Numbered from the stretch's first letter, positions 1-8,489 are shown. The stretch: DNA of 64,000 nt from an uncultured Succiniclasticum sp. (GCA_902801365.1 CADCHY010000002.1:56553-120552); one strand, 5' to 3'. Notes: generated by a model from the sequence alone, not told the origin. Program-made: numbers and translations.

Positions 1-58
1 TCTGAATGACAAGCGCCTCCCCCACCGGAAGAGGCGCTTTAATCACAGTCTCTGTCAT
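1..58 (-). CDS. Start of an unknown gene cut by the window edge
   Basis: Only 19 codons are visible (MTETVIKAPLPVGEALVIQ). An ATG at 58-56 is preceded by TAAGGAGAACCC, a good ribosome binding site, so this is a real start. The gene follows the transglutaminase gene on the same strand after a 42-base gap and is probably the last or next member of that operon. The fragment is too short to assign a family. It does not look like the start of the proteasome-type NTN hydrolase often found in such clusters, but that is a weak judgement. Confidence 0.6.
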   Translation of the reverse strand, partial: MTETVIKAPLPVGEALVIQ

Positions 59-100
59 GGGTTCTCCTTACAGCTTGAAAACAGTAAAGCAAGAATTAAT

Positions 101-946
101 TCAGTCTGTCACTTTTGTAAAAACTTTCTGTGTCTGCTCCGCCCAGCCGGAGAACACACCCCGTTCCAGCGGGCAGTCACTGTAATCCCGACCGATACAA
201 AGCTTCAGATATTTTTCATCGGCCGGGCAGTTATGGGTGGGATCGATGCCGTACCACAGACCGTCCATCCAGATTTCCGTCCAGGCGTGGCTGGCTCCTT
301 CCCCTACAAAGAGTCCACTGACATACCGCGCCGGCATGCCTGCCATACGGCATAACGTAATCAGTACATGGGCATAATCCTGACAGACGCCTTTCCCGTC
401 GGCAAACGCTTCCCCTGCCGTTGTCATCACGTTGGTTTCACCGGGCGTATATGTAAAATGCTCATACACCTTCGCACAGAGAATTTGGGCTTTCTCCAAC
501 GCGTTCAATGCGCTGAACCCTCCCAGCGTTCCCTGTACCTGCCCGCTGCCCTGTGACTGGGCCTGCACCGCACCGCCGTCCGAATCTTTCACAACACTTT
601 CATAAAACGCTTCCAGTTCCGGCGTAACCTGGGTCAGAGGTGAAGCGTAGCGGTAAAACGGTGCCGCCTCTTCAGGAACACGCAGGGAATCATCACGGTA
701 CGCCATCCCCTGCAGGGTGTAGCGGAACGAATCGTGAGCCTCCACTACCCTGCCTGCGCGCACCACGTTACCGAAAGAGTCACGGCCTAATGAAGCCGCC
801 CCGTCCGGATAAACCGTCAGCGTATAAGAAAGGATGCTCTGCTCCGGGGCATCGGCAGGGATGCAACGCAACAGAAAGTTATGTTCCGTCACGGAACCCG
901 AAAAATTCAAAACCGTATCAAAATAAAAGGATAATTCTCGACGCAT
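101..946 (-). CDS. Transglutaminase-like cysteine peptidase family protein
   Basis: 281 residues. The N-terminal half (about 1-110) is the beta-rich domain typical of bacterial transglutaminase-like proteins, followed by a Gly/Gln/Ser linker near 122-142. The catalytic core follows, with the triad visible as Cys188 in GVCQDYAH, His220 in SHAW and Asp235 in IDPTHN. Family members hydrolyse or transfer amide bonds on peptides. There is no signal peptide, so it is probably cytoplasmic. It lies downstream of an alpha-E gene and a circularly permuted ATP-grasp gene on the same strand. That trio is known from comparative genomics as a predicted peptide-ligation/modification cluster; the substrate is unknown. 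Confidence 0.88.
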   Translation of the reverse strand: MRRELSFYFDTVLNFSGSVTEHNFLLRCIPADAPEQSILSYTLTVYPDGAASLGRDSFGNVVRAGRVVEAHDSFRYTLQGMAYRDDSLRVPEEAAPFYRYASPLTQVTPELEAFYESVVKDSDGGAVQAQSQGSGQVQGTLGGFSALNALEKAQILCAKVYEHFTYTPGETNVMTTAGEAFADGKGVCQDYAHVLITLCRMAGMPARYVSGLFVGEGASHAWTEIWMDGLWYGIDPTHNCPADEKYLKLCIGRDYSDCPLERGVFSGWAEQTQKVFTKVTD

Positions 947-1034
947 GGGACACCTTCCTCTTCAGTCAGGCCTGCAATTCTCTGCGGCACAGCCGCATTT
1001 TTTTATTCTGCAACAGGGCCTGCCTTTTTCTCCC

Positions 1035-1703
1035 TCACATTACAAACAGATTCTCCGCCGCGTCCAGCAGCTTCTTGCGTTCTTCCGGCGTTTCCGGATT
1101 CTTTGCGGACAGCAGCACCTGCAACGAAGTATGGGACGGCTGCAACGACGTGCGGTTCATCCGCTTCATCAGCTTACCGATCTCTGATTTCACCGAATCC
1201 AGATGCCATCCCAGGCGCAGGTATAAACTCAGTCTCTCCACGCCTGCGGCGCATTTGATAATGTTCCGCACATTTTCATCGTCGATCATATCATCGTAAC
1301 TGCCACGGAAAGCCATGATAAAATCGATGACCCGTTGCAGCGGCAGCGTGGGGCTGTCGCTTTCCTCCGCGCTCTTCATCCCCATCACCGCCAGTTCCAG
1401 ATAGGCCAGGGTACGGCTGCCGATGATCTCACGCAGCACCATGCCGTTGCCCAGCATGGCGTCAGCCACCGTGCGCAGGGAATCGGGATTGTTTTTATCA
1501 AACACGTAATTGTGCATAAAATCTTTATCGTCTTTGTAACAGCAGTCGATGCTCAGTTTCTGGCAGAAATCAGGATAATCGATCTCCCCGTCGATCATTA
1601 CATCGTACCAGTCCCACAGGTAACTGAGGGTGGTAGACAGCCGTTCATAATAACGTCCCAGCCAGTAGAGACGGTTCAATTTGCTTACTGACAAACTATC
1701 CAT
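1035..1703 (-). CDS. Alpha-E domain protein (DUF403), short form
   Basis: The chosen start is the ATG at 1703 (MDSLSVSKLNRLYWLGRYYER), giving 222 residues; the reading frame is open further upstream but would run over the ATP-grasp gene. As placed, it overlaps the last 19 bases of that gene, which suggests translational coupling. The YWLGRYYER motif near residue 13 is the family hallmark, and the protein is predicted to be almost all helical. Most members I know are about 300 residues, so this is a compact version. Alpha-E proteins occur with permuted ATP-grasp enzymes and transglutaminase-like peptidases; their biochemical role is unproven. Confidence 0.85.
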   Translation of the reverse strand: MDSLSVSKLNRLYWLGRYYERLSTTLSYLWDWYDVMIDGEIDYPDFCQKLSIDCCYKDDKDFMHNYVFDKNNPDSLRTVADAMLGNGMVLREIIGSRTLAYLELAVMGMKSAEESDSPTLPLQRVIDFIMAFRGSYDDMIDDENVRNIIKCAAGVERLSLYLRLGWHLDSVKSEIGKLMKRMNRTSLQPSHTSLQVLLSAKNPETPEERKKLLDAAENLFVM

Positions 1704-2995
1704 GTGTCCTTGAAGCCTCCTCCCTGCGAAGAATTCACCACGAAGCTGTCCGGATTCCGGGAGAACCGGGTCAGTCCGCTGGGCCATACCTGCACATTCT
1801 CACCGCTGAGGACGAACGCGCGCAGGTCTGCCTTGCGTTCCACCGTTTCGCCGTTATCCAGAATGGGCAGATCCTTAAAATCAATCACTTCCTGGGCAAT
1901 AAAACGCCGCGGCGCGTTGAGAATCGTGTTCTTCAGGTCTTCCCGCTGTTCCTGTGTCAGGTTTTCGCCGAACACTACGCCGTAACCGCCTGCTTCCGCC
2001 ACGTCCTTGATGACCAGGCGGTGGATGTTGTCCAGGGTGTACTTGCGGTCTTCCTCATAATAGGGCAGATAGGTGGGCGCGTTCTTCAGGATTGCATCCT
2101 CACCCAGATAATACTTAACCATCTTCGGCACGAAATAGTAGATGCCCTTATCATCCGCCACGCCGTTGCCGGGTGCGTTCATCACCGCCACGTTGCCTGC
2201 CCGGTACGCATCCATCAGGTTGGGGATGCCAATCAGGGAAGACGGTTCGAAGCAGAGGGGATCCATGTATTCGTCGCTGACCCGGCGGTACACCGCGCCT
2301 ACCTTCACAGGATCCCGGCTGGTGCGGTAATACAGGGTCTGGTTTTCCACAAACAGGTCGTTGCTTTCCGCCAGCACCGCCCCTGCCTGTTCCGCCAGGT
2401 AAGAGTGTTCAAAGTATGCCGCGTTATAACGGCCCGGCGTAAAAATCACGTTGATGCCGCCCGTGTTCACGTAATCCATGGTCCGTTTCAGCAGGGCGCC
2501 GTAATTCCGGTTGTCCCGGACACGGTACCGCTTAAAGGTTTCCGGACTGCAACGGCGGCACAGGGTGCGGGCGATCAGCGGATAGGACGCGCCGGAGGGG
2601 ATCCGCAGGTTGTCCTCCAAAATATACCACTCATTGTTCTTGCCTTCCACAAGGTCAATACCGGAAATGTGGCTGTACACATCTTTGGAAGGCGTGATGC
2701 CCTCGCACTGGGCCAGATACCCGGGGGAACGGTACACAAACTCTTCCGGCACCACCCCGTCGCGCACAATCTTTTTGTCGTGGTAGATGTCGTAGATGAA
2801 TTTGTTCAGCGCTGTCACGCGCTGGATCAGGCCTTTTTCCAGCACCTCGTAATCTTTTTCCGGAATCTGACGGGGAACCGGGTCAAAGGGGAACAACCGC
2901 TCATTAAAGGTTCCGTCCTTGTAGATTCCGAATTTTACTCCGTACCGGGCCAGCTGTTCATTGATTTCTTTTGTGTGTGCCAACAGTGTTTTCAT
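1685..2995 (-). CDS. Circularly permuted type 2 ATP-grasp protein (DUF404/DUF407)
   Basis: The ATG at 2995 (MKTLLAHTKEINEQL) follows GGGGGG with a 6-base spacer and gives 436 residues, close to family length. Motifs visible include SPGYLAQCEGITP in the N-terminal part, FTPGRYNAAYFEHSYLA mid-protein, NAPGNGVADDKGIYYFVP, and a C-terminal stretch with RADLRAFVL and NSSQGGG. These ATP-grasp proteins are predicted to activate a carboxylate as acyl-phosphate and ligate it to an amine, forming peptide-like bonds. First gene of the operon with alpha-E and transglutaminase genes. The natural substrate is unknown. Confidence 0.88.
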   Translation of the reverse strand: MKTLLAHTKEINEQLARYGVKFGIYKDGTFNERLFPFDPVPRQIPEKDYEVLEKGLIQRVTALNKFIYDIYHDKKIVRDGVVPEEFVYRSPGYLAQCEGITPSKDVYSHISGIDLVEGKNNEWYILEDNLRIPSGASYPLIARTLCRRCSPETFKRYRVRDNRNYGALLKRTMDYVNTGGINVIFTPGRYNAAYFEHSYLAEQAGAVLAESNDLFVENQTLYYRTSRDPVKVGAVYRRVSDEYMDPLCFEPSSLIGIPNLMDAYRAGNVAVMNAPGNGVADDKGIYYFVPKMVKYYLGEDAILKNAPTYLPYYEEDRKYTLDNIHRLVIKDVAEAGGYGVVFGENLTQEQREDLKNTILNAPRRFIAQEVIDFKDLPILDNGETVERKADLRAFVLSGENVQVWPSGLTRFSRNPDSFVVNSSQGGGFKDTWIVCQ

Positions 2996-3199
2996 AAACA
3001 ACCCCCCAAATAAAAAGCATGACAAATAAAATCTCTCTGACTTCATTGTCATGCCTTGGATAACGACCGGATAAACTGCCGAAATGTTGAATTTTTACTG
3101 AATGCAATGACGTCATCGATGCAAATCATATTCCTACTATAAATTATCACAAGAGAATGTCAAAAAAGCAAGAGGAAAGCAACATATTCGGAAATTTTT

Positions 3200-3628
3200 T
3201 TACTTATAATTAATCACGTACAGGCCAATCAGACAGATCACTACTCCCGCAACTTTATTCCAGGCCAGGGGTTCCCGGTACAGCACATACCCGACTGCCA
3301 GCAGAAACCCCGCCAGGATAGCACTCTGCACGATGAAAGCCGTGCTCACCGGCCAGCCTGCTTTGTAGGCATAGATCCAGCCCGCTTCCAGTCCCAGGAT
3401 TACCAGGCCCAGCACGAAAGGCGCCCAGTTCAGCCTGCCGTACTCCTGCAAAAGATTCGCGCCGTTTCCCGTTACCAAAAACAAAAGACCGGAGGCCACT
3501 GCCCCCACCAGATAGGTCACGGTCAGAGACGCAAAGGCGTTAATGCCGGCCGGAACCTCCTTGGCACAGATCTGGTACAGCGTGTTGGAAAAGACCACCA
3601 GCGCGATAGGCCAAACATATGAGATCAT
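3200..3628 (-). CDS. Small EamA/DMT-type membrane protein
   Basis: 142 residues from the ATG at 3628, preceded by GGAGGAATTAATA; the TTG further upstream overlaps that ribosome binding site and is unlikely. About five hydrophobic segments are visible (roughly 5-24, 32-54, 70-92, 96-120, 124-140), half of a ten-helix DMT transporter. The NKVAGVVICLIGLYVIN ending is typical of EamA repeats. Half-size members such as EmrE-like proteins usually work as dimers. The substrate cannot be read from the sequence, and no partner gene lies beside it. Confidence 0.75.
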   Translation of the reverse strand: MISYVWPIALVVFSNTLYQICAKEVPAGINAFASLTVTYLVGAVASGLLFLVTGNGANLLQEYGRLNWAPFVLGLVILGLEAGWIYAYKAGWPVSTAFIVQSAILAGFLLAVGYVLYREPLAWNKVAGVVICLIGLYVINYK

Positions 3629-3661
3629 TATTAATTCCTCCAAATTAGCAGGAGCAGGATT

Positions 3662-4612
3662 CTACGCTTTCGGTCGGACCCGCCCGCAATTGATGCAAAA
3701 AGGACCGGTATTATACTGCCCGCATTCACATTGCCAGGACCCGTCCGCGGCACTGCCTGACGATGTACCGGCCGCGCTGTTTACGGTGCTGATCCATCTG
3801 GCGGCGGCTGCCCTTTCATCCCGTTCCCTTTCCTTAAAAGAATCCGTAAAGATGTTTTTTCCGAAAGCGCCGGACAGATTACGGAAAAAATCAATAAACC
3901 ATTCTTCATTAAAGTGTTTGTTGTTTTGTGGAGGCAGGCCGGTTGCCGCGATGCGCTCTCCACCCCTGTACTGCACCAGTAAATCCATGTGGTTCGCAGC
4001 TTCCGGCGAGTGCACGGAGTATCCGTCCAGCTGCGCCACGTTACGTTCCTTCATCAGCCTGTCCAAACGGGTCAGGGCAAAGGAATCCGCATCAAACTCC
4101 TCTTCCCGGTTATCGCTGTAGCTGTGAAATTCGATACGGCAGCGGGCGCCTTTGGAGGTACGGATCAGATGGAAACAGTAGTCCCCGGCAGGATACCATT
4201 TCATCTTTTCTTCATTATCGTAAGGCGGAGCATAATAAGAACAACGTAAATTGAACACATCGATTTCCGTAGAACTGATTTCCACCGGCCTGTCATGTTT
4301 TATTGAGAGGTCCTTTATCATCGGCCGGAATACCGGAGGCTGATAATCCGGGTTTTGCATTTCACGCGGGTCCGGCATGCCTCCCCGTGCCGGCAGCCCG
4401 TCCGACATCAGCGGCATATAACCGGCAGGGAGTTTTAAACACGGCAGCAATTCCGCAGCCCGGAGCCTCATCTTCTTTTCCACGTTAATGGGTTCGATAT
4501 CGACTTCCTGCATCTGCGTCGAACCGCAGTCCCGGCAAAATTTATCGCCCGGATTCAACTGGCGCCCGCATTCTTTACAAAAAACAGCAGTATTTGCGAA
4601 ATCTTTTTCCAT
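3662..4612 (-). CDS. Protein with zinc ribbons at both ends, function unknown
   Basis: 316 residues. A zinc-ribbon pattern (CKECG ... CRDCG) sits at about residues 12-30, and a second (CECGQYN ... CINCG) close to the C-terminus at about 295-311. The middle is a soluble mixed domain I do not recognise; it lacks membrane segments and a signal peptide. Zinc ribbons at both ends occur in many uncharacterised Firmicute proteins and often mediate protein contacts. The start ATG at 4612 follows AGGAG with a 9-base spacer. The gene ends 33 bases before the start of the DMT-type gene and may be cotranscribed with it. Confidence 0.75.
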   Translation of the reverse strand: MEKDFANTAVFCKECGRQLNPGDKFCRDCGSTQMQEVDIEPINVEKKMRLRAAELLPCLKLPAGYMPLMSDGLPARGGMPDPREMQNPDYQPPVFRPMIKDLSIKHDRPVEISSTEIDVFNLRCSYYAPPYDNEEKMKWYPAGDYCFHLIRTSKGARCRIEFHSYSDNREEEFDADSFALTRLDRLMKERNVAQLDGYSVHSPEAANHMDLLVQYRGGERIAATGLPPQNNKHFNEEWFIDFFRNLSGAFGKNIFTDSFKERERDERAAAARWISTVNSAAGTSSGSAADGSWQCECGQYNTGPFCINCGRVRPKA

Positions 4613-4704
4613 GATGATTTGCTCCTGTCAACGTTCTTTAACTTCCGCAACGTAAACTTCCCGCTGCGGCAGCAGGTTTCCTCCGTAATATCCGGATAAC
4701 AGCT

Positions 4705-5511
4705 TTATTCCACTTCCAGTTGCAGTCCCACGCCCACTTCTGCAATGGGAAGCATTTTCATCATCTCACATTTTGCGGCAAGGGAAACGCAGTGGCATGG
4801 GTACAGCGTCCCCTTTGTTTTTTCAGCAAGAAAACGAACTGTTTCCTCCAACTGAAGATTCTTTTCCAGCAAATGGAACCCCCCGATAATCCCGGTAATA
4901 TATTCAGCTTTGCTGCAACGCAATGCCTGCAGAACAATATTGCAAATACCGCTGTGGGAACAGCCGGTGATGATGAACAGGCTGTCCTTCCCCATATAAG
5001 CAAGAGCAGAGTCGTCCATAACAAAGTCTGCCGGGCCATCCGCGCCCAATGTGCCAACAGGCTCTTTTGATTCAAATCCTGTTTCTCTCGGAATTTCTCC
5101 CAAAAATGTCAGCCGATCCGTAATTTTCACCGGTTTACTGCCGTCAATCAACTGCATTCCGTGAGCCAGACAGCCGTCCCCTGTAAAAGGCGCGCCTACG
5201 TCCAGACCCATGTACCGTTTCGGCACAAATGCCCCGGGATGGGCGATCAGCCTTACATTTTTCAGATTGCATCTGTCCCACAAAAAAGGCAGGCCGCGGG
5301 TGTGATCATTGTGCCCGTGAGAGAGTACGATGCAGGTCAGGGTTCCCAGATCAATTCCCATCTTCTCCGCATTTCTGATAAAAGCATCAGAATAACCCGT
5401 GTCAAAAAGAATCTTCTCCCCCCCGTCTTCAATATAAAAACTGAGGGCCGGTTCCCCCAGATAATACCGGTCTATATAGGTATTGTTGTCCACAAGCACC
5501 GTAAGCTTCAA
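4705..5511 (-). CDS. MBL-fold metallo-hydrolase (COG1237-like)
   Basis: 268 residues of metallo-beta-lactamase fold. The metal-binding signature LSHGHNDHTRG is at about residues 63-73; the later ligands are probably in TGCSHSG (about 182-188) and FHLL (about 212). Proteins of this type resemble the predicted dihydropterin/RFAP synthase-like hydrolases of COG1237. The start is a TTG at 5511-5509 preceded by AGGAGGT with a 7-base spacer. It overlaps the TGA of the upstream gene, so the two are translationally coupled. The substrate is unknown. Confidence 0.88.
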   Translation of the reverse strand: MKLTVLVDNNTYIDRYYLGEPALSFYIEDGGEKILFDTGYSDAFIRNAEKMGIDLGTLTCIVLSHGHNDHTRGLPFLWDRCNLKNVRLIAHPGAFVPKRYMGLDVGAPFTGDGCLAHGMQLIDGSKPVKITDRLTFLGEIPRETGFESKEPVGTLGADGPADFVMDDSALAYMGKDSLFIITGCSHSGICNIVLQALRCSKAEYITGIIGGFHLLEKNLQLEETVRFLAEKTKGTLYPCHCVSLAAKCEMMKMLPIAEVGVGLQLEVE

Positions 5512-5825
5512 GGTCTTACCTCCTCATCCAGCGTTTCTATCAGAAAACTCACCGGGCGGAAGCCGTCATTGCAGGAAATCATAGCCGACCTCGGATTCTT
5601 CATCCAGCCGTTGTAAAAATCCTCTGCCCCGTGAGCCAGCGCCATCACAAAGGGAGACATGGTTTCCCACGCGCTTTCACACAATCCCTCCGGCCGCTGC
5701 CAGCCGTTGGCGATGAACACCTGCCCCTCTTCCATATCGCAGGCGTTTTCCATCGGGTTTTCGTACTTCTCCATTAAGTCTTTGTGACAGACTTTGCGCA
5801 TTACCGTAATACGGATTTTTTGCAT
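5508..5825 (-). CDS. TIGR04076 family protein
   Basis: 105 residues from the ATG at 5825, which follows AGGTGAT; a GTG nine bases upstream falls inside that ribosome binding site and is rejected. The pattern of an N-terminal MQKIRITVMRKV strand, an ACDMEEGQVF segment, a central SPFVMALAHGA, and NPRSAMISCNDGFRPV near the end matches the small TIGR04076 proteins as I know them. Function unknown in the family. It is coupled to the MBL-fold gene by a 4-base overlap, so the two products may act together. Confidence 0.75.
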   Translation of the reverse strand: MQKIRITVMRKVCHKDLMEKYENPMENACDMEEGQVFIANGWQRPEGLCESAWETMSPFVMALAHGAEDFYNGWMKNPRSAMISCNDGFRPVSFLIETLDEEVRP

Positions 5826-5863
5826 GTGAATCACCTAATCTCTGATTGTTCCTCAATACAATT

Positions 5864-6658
5864 TTACTTCTTCTTCCCTCTGCTTTTGCTTTTCTTGCAT
5901 TTGTACCCGATCTGTTTCTTGCCGTTGAATTCGTAATTCTTTAATTCATATTTTTCCGGGAACGCTTCTATCAGTTTTGATAATTTTTCAAAACCGAAGT
6001 TCCGCACGTCAAAGTCCGGTTTCGCACGCCGGATAAACTGTCCGGCGGAAGCGATGTTCACATAGTTATCCGTATCGTCATCATTAATCTGGAATTTATC
6101 AAAAGCGATACGGAGCAGATTGTGAATCTCATTTATGTTCTCATGCTTTTTCACTTTTGCTTTACTGTTTTCGGTTACGCTTTCCGACGCAGAAGGTTCT
6201 TCCACCGCAGCGGTCTCCTTCTCCACTCCGATATTCTCCAGGAAAATAAATTCGTCACAGCTGTTACGGAAAGACTTGGGCGTTTTGTTTTCGCCGATGC
6301 CGATGACATACACGCCGGATTCGTGGAGGCTGATGGCCAGCGGGGTATAGTCGCTATCGCTGGCCACGATCACAAAGGCGTCATAGATTCCTTTGTGGAG
6401 CAGATTGATGGCATCAATGACCAGAGCAATGTCCGTGGCATTCTTGCCGGACACATAATCAAACTGCTGCTCCGCTTTGATAGCCAGGCGTTTCAGCTCG
6501 TTCTCCCAGTTCTTCAGAGCCTCTTTCTTCCAATTGCCATAGGCCCGTTTCACCACAATGCGCCCGTACGTGGACACTTCCTGGATGACATTTTCAATTT
6601 TAGACAGCTGGGTATTGTCCGCATCAATCATAAGCACGATGCTTTTCAGCGTTTCCAT
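5864..6658 (-). CDS. NYN (PIN-like) ribonuclease with C-terminal LOTUS/OST-HTH domain
   Basis: 264 residues from the ATG at 6658 (GGAGG, 7-base spacer). The NYN domain spans about 1-145, with acidic residues expected for metal binding in MIDADN (about 10-15), TDIALVIDA (about 78-86) and SDSDY (about 99-103). A charged linker (about 150-175) leads to a LOTUS/OST-HTH-like domain (about 178-258), an RNA-binding winged helix, and a basic Lys/Arg tail. The combination predicts an RNA-processing or RNA-surveillance nuclease in the cytoplasm. It is transcribed divergently from the UxaA-type gene. Confidence 0.85.
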   Translation of the reverse strand: METLKSIVLMIDADNTQLSKIENVIQEVSTYGRIVVKRAYGNWKKEALKNWENELKRLAIKAEQQFDYVSGKNATDIALVIDAINLLHKGIYDAFVIVASDSDYTPLAISLHESGVYVIGIGENKTPKSFRNSCDEFIFLENIGVEKETAAVEEPSASESVTENSKAKVKKHENINEIHNLLRIAFDKFQINDDDTDNYVNIASAGQFIRRAKPDFDVRNFGFEKLSKLIEAFPEKYELKNYEFNGKKQIGYKCKKSKSRGKKK

Positions 6659-6706
6659 GCAAACCTCCAAAAAAACAGTGATCTGGAATAATAGTAATAT
6701 AGATAA

Positions 6707-6735
6707 ATTATAGCATCTCGAATTTGATTTCACAA
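6707..6735 (-). promoter_or_regulatory. Promoter of the NYN gene
   Basis: On the minus strand, TTGTGA (6735-6730) is followed after 17 bases by a perfect TATAAT (6712-6707), about 48 bases before the NYN start codon. It overlaps the oppositely directed promoter of the UxaA-type gene. Confidence 0.6.
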
Positions 6736-6752
6736 CAAAACTATGATATTGT
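6724..6752 (+). promoter_or_regulatory. Promoter of the UxaA-type gene
   Basis: TTGATT (6724-6729), 17-base spacer, TATTGT (6747-6752), 58 bases before the start codon at 6811. Its -35 box shares bases 6724-6735 with the region of the divergent NYN promoter. Confidence 0.5.
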
Positions 6753-6810
6753 TTTTGTAGTGGATAATGTAAAGGATATGGATAAAAATTCAGATGAGGA
6801 GGAACACACC

Positions 6811-8322
6811 ATGGAAATCAATGCTCTCATGATGGACACCACCGATAATGTGGTCACCTGCGTGACGGAAGTTCCGGCCGGCAGCAAGGCGGTTTACCGG
6901 AAAGGAGAGGAAATCTGCTCTGTTGTAGCGAAAGAGAATATCCCCTATTGCCACAAAATTGCGCTGACTGACATTCCCAAAGGCGGTCACGTCATAAAAT
7001 ATGGTGAAAGCCTGGGCACGGTATCGGAAGATATTCCTGCAGGCGGCTGGGTAGCGGACCACAATCTGTTCAGCGTGCCCCGGGATTACGACAGCGAGCT
7101 GGCGCCTGCCGATTTTCAGATGTGTGCCAGACAGTCCGACGGTGCGCCGGACCTGAAAGGGTTCAAGTTCTGGGGTTACCGCCGGGCGGAAGGGCGTCCC
7201 GGCATCCGCAACCATGTGCTGATCCTTCCGGGCTGCGCCTGCGGCAGCGAAAGTTCCCGTATTGTGGCATCCCAGGTGCGGGGAGCGGTTAACATTGTAT
7301 TCAACACAGGCTGTTCCGATGTGGCTGCTAACACCGAGATGAGCCAGAAAGTGTTAACAGGCTTTGCCTGCAATCCCAATGTGTACGGCGTGGTCATTAT
7401 CGGTCTGGGCTGCGAAACAGTACCCCACTACAAGCTCCGCGAAAAAATCCAGGCAATGACTTCCAAACCGGTGGTCTCTTTTGGCATCCAGGACGAAGGC
7501 GGCACCCTGAAGACGATTGAGAAAGCAGTGCGCGCCGCCCGGGATATGGCTGCCGAGGCCGCCATGCAGCAAAAGGAACTGTTTGACATTTCGGAATTCC
7601 TTATGGGCATCGAATGCGGCGGCTCCGACGCCACCTCCGGTATCGCCAGCAATCCGGCCGTGGGGGAACTCAGTGACATTCTGGTCGACATGGGCGCCAC
7701 CACCATGATGAGCGAGTCCATTGAATGGATCGGCGGCGAGCATGTACTGGCCAAACGCGGCGCCAACAAAGAAATCCATGACCAGATCATTGAAGTCTGC
7801 CGGGCTTACGAAGAACATCTGACCGCAGCGGGCCAGGACTGCCGTGCGGGCCAGCCCACACCTGGCAACAAGGCTGGCGGTCTGTCCACGCTGGACGAGA
7901 AGAGCCTGGGCTGCATCCGCAAGGGCGGCACCCGTCCCGTAGTGGAAGTGCTGGAACAGGGAGTGCCTCCGACCAAACGCGGCGCTGTCGTCATGGACAC
8001 TGCGGGCTACGATATTTCTTCAGTCACAAGTATGGCTGCCGCCGGCTGCCAGGCCATCATCTTCACCACAGGCCGCGGCACCCCCACCGGCAACGCCATC
8101 GTTCCGGTATTAAAAGTTACGGCCAACGGGCGCACCTATCAGAAAATGGAAGACAACATGGACATCGATCTGAGCGCCATCGTCCGGGGCGAAAAGACCT
8201 ACCAGGAAATGGGGCGGGAAATGGTGGATGCCATCCATGACATCTGCAATGGTAAAATGACGAAAGCGGAAGCGTTCGGTTTCTCTGATATTGCCGTGGA
8301 CCATGTGTGCCGGTTCGTGTGA
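6811..8322 (+). CDS. UxaA family hydrolyase (altronate dehydratase-like)
   Basis: 503 residues from the ATG at 6811, preceded by AGGAGG with an 8-base spacer. The N-terminal SAF-type domain (about 5-80) is joined to the long UxaA/GarD catalytic domain (about 110-500). Conserved blocks include RPGIRNHVLILP, GCSDVAANTEM, GIECGGSDATSGIASNP and TTGRGTPTGNAIVPV. Known members dehydrate D-altronate or D-galactarate, or split sulfolactate, with an Fe or other metal cofactor. No sugar-acid pathway genes lie nearby, so the substrate is open. It is a single-gene unit closed by the terminator at 8381. Confidence 0.88.
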   Translation: MEINALMMDTTDNVVTCVTEVPAGSKAVYRKGEEICSVVAKENIPYCHKIALTDIPKGGHVIKYGESLGTVSEDIPAGGWVADHNLFSVPRDYDSELAPADFQMCARQSDGAPDLKGFKFWGYRRAEGRPGIRNHVLILPGCACGSESSRIVASQVRGAVNIVFNTGCSDVAANTEMSQKVLTGFACNPNVYGVVIIGLGCETVPHYKLREKIQAMTSKPVVSFGIQDEGGTLKTIEKAVRAARDMAAEAAMQQKELFDISEFLMGIECGGSDATSGIASNPAVGELSDILVDMGATTMMSESIEWIGGEHVLAKRGANKEIHDQIIEVCRAYEEHLTAAGQDCRAGQPTPGNKAGGLSTLDEKSLGCIRKGGTRPVVEVLEQGVPPTKRGAVVMDTAGYDISSVTSMAAAGCQAIIFTTGRGTPTGNAIVPVLKVTANGRTYQKMEDNMDIDLSAIVRGEKTYQEMGREMVDAIHDICNGKMTKAEAFGFSDIAVDHVCRFV

Positions 8323-8380
8323 CAGACGGTTCGTTTTCCGGTTTTAATTCTGGCAAACAGTACTGTAATATAAAAAACTG

Positions 8381-8415
8381 ACCCCGGAACAGATTAAACT
8401 TTTCTGTTCCGGGGT
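8381..8415. terminator. Bidirectional terminator between the UxaA-type gene and guaA
   Basis: A 12-base stem (ACCCCGGAACAG / CTGTTCCGGGGT) with an 11-base loop lies between the convergent 3' ends of the UxaA-type gene and guaA. A-rich bases precede it and T-rich bases follow. Confidence 0.75.
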
Positions 8416-8489
8416 AAATTGTTTCATTCTTGTTTTACGGAATCACCGATTCATGAATCTGCACGCTTGCCTCTTCTTTGTACAAAAGG

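Noticed and set aside
2021..3013. 330-codon open frame on the plus strand
   Set aside because: It lies wholly opposite the ATP-grasp gene, lacks a binding site, and its His/Gln/Arg-rich composition is typical of an antisense shadow.
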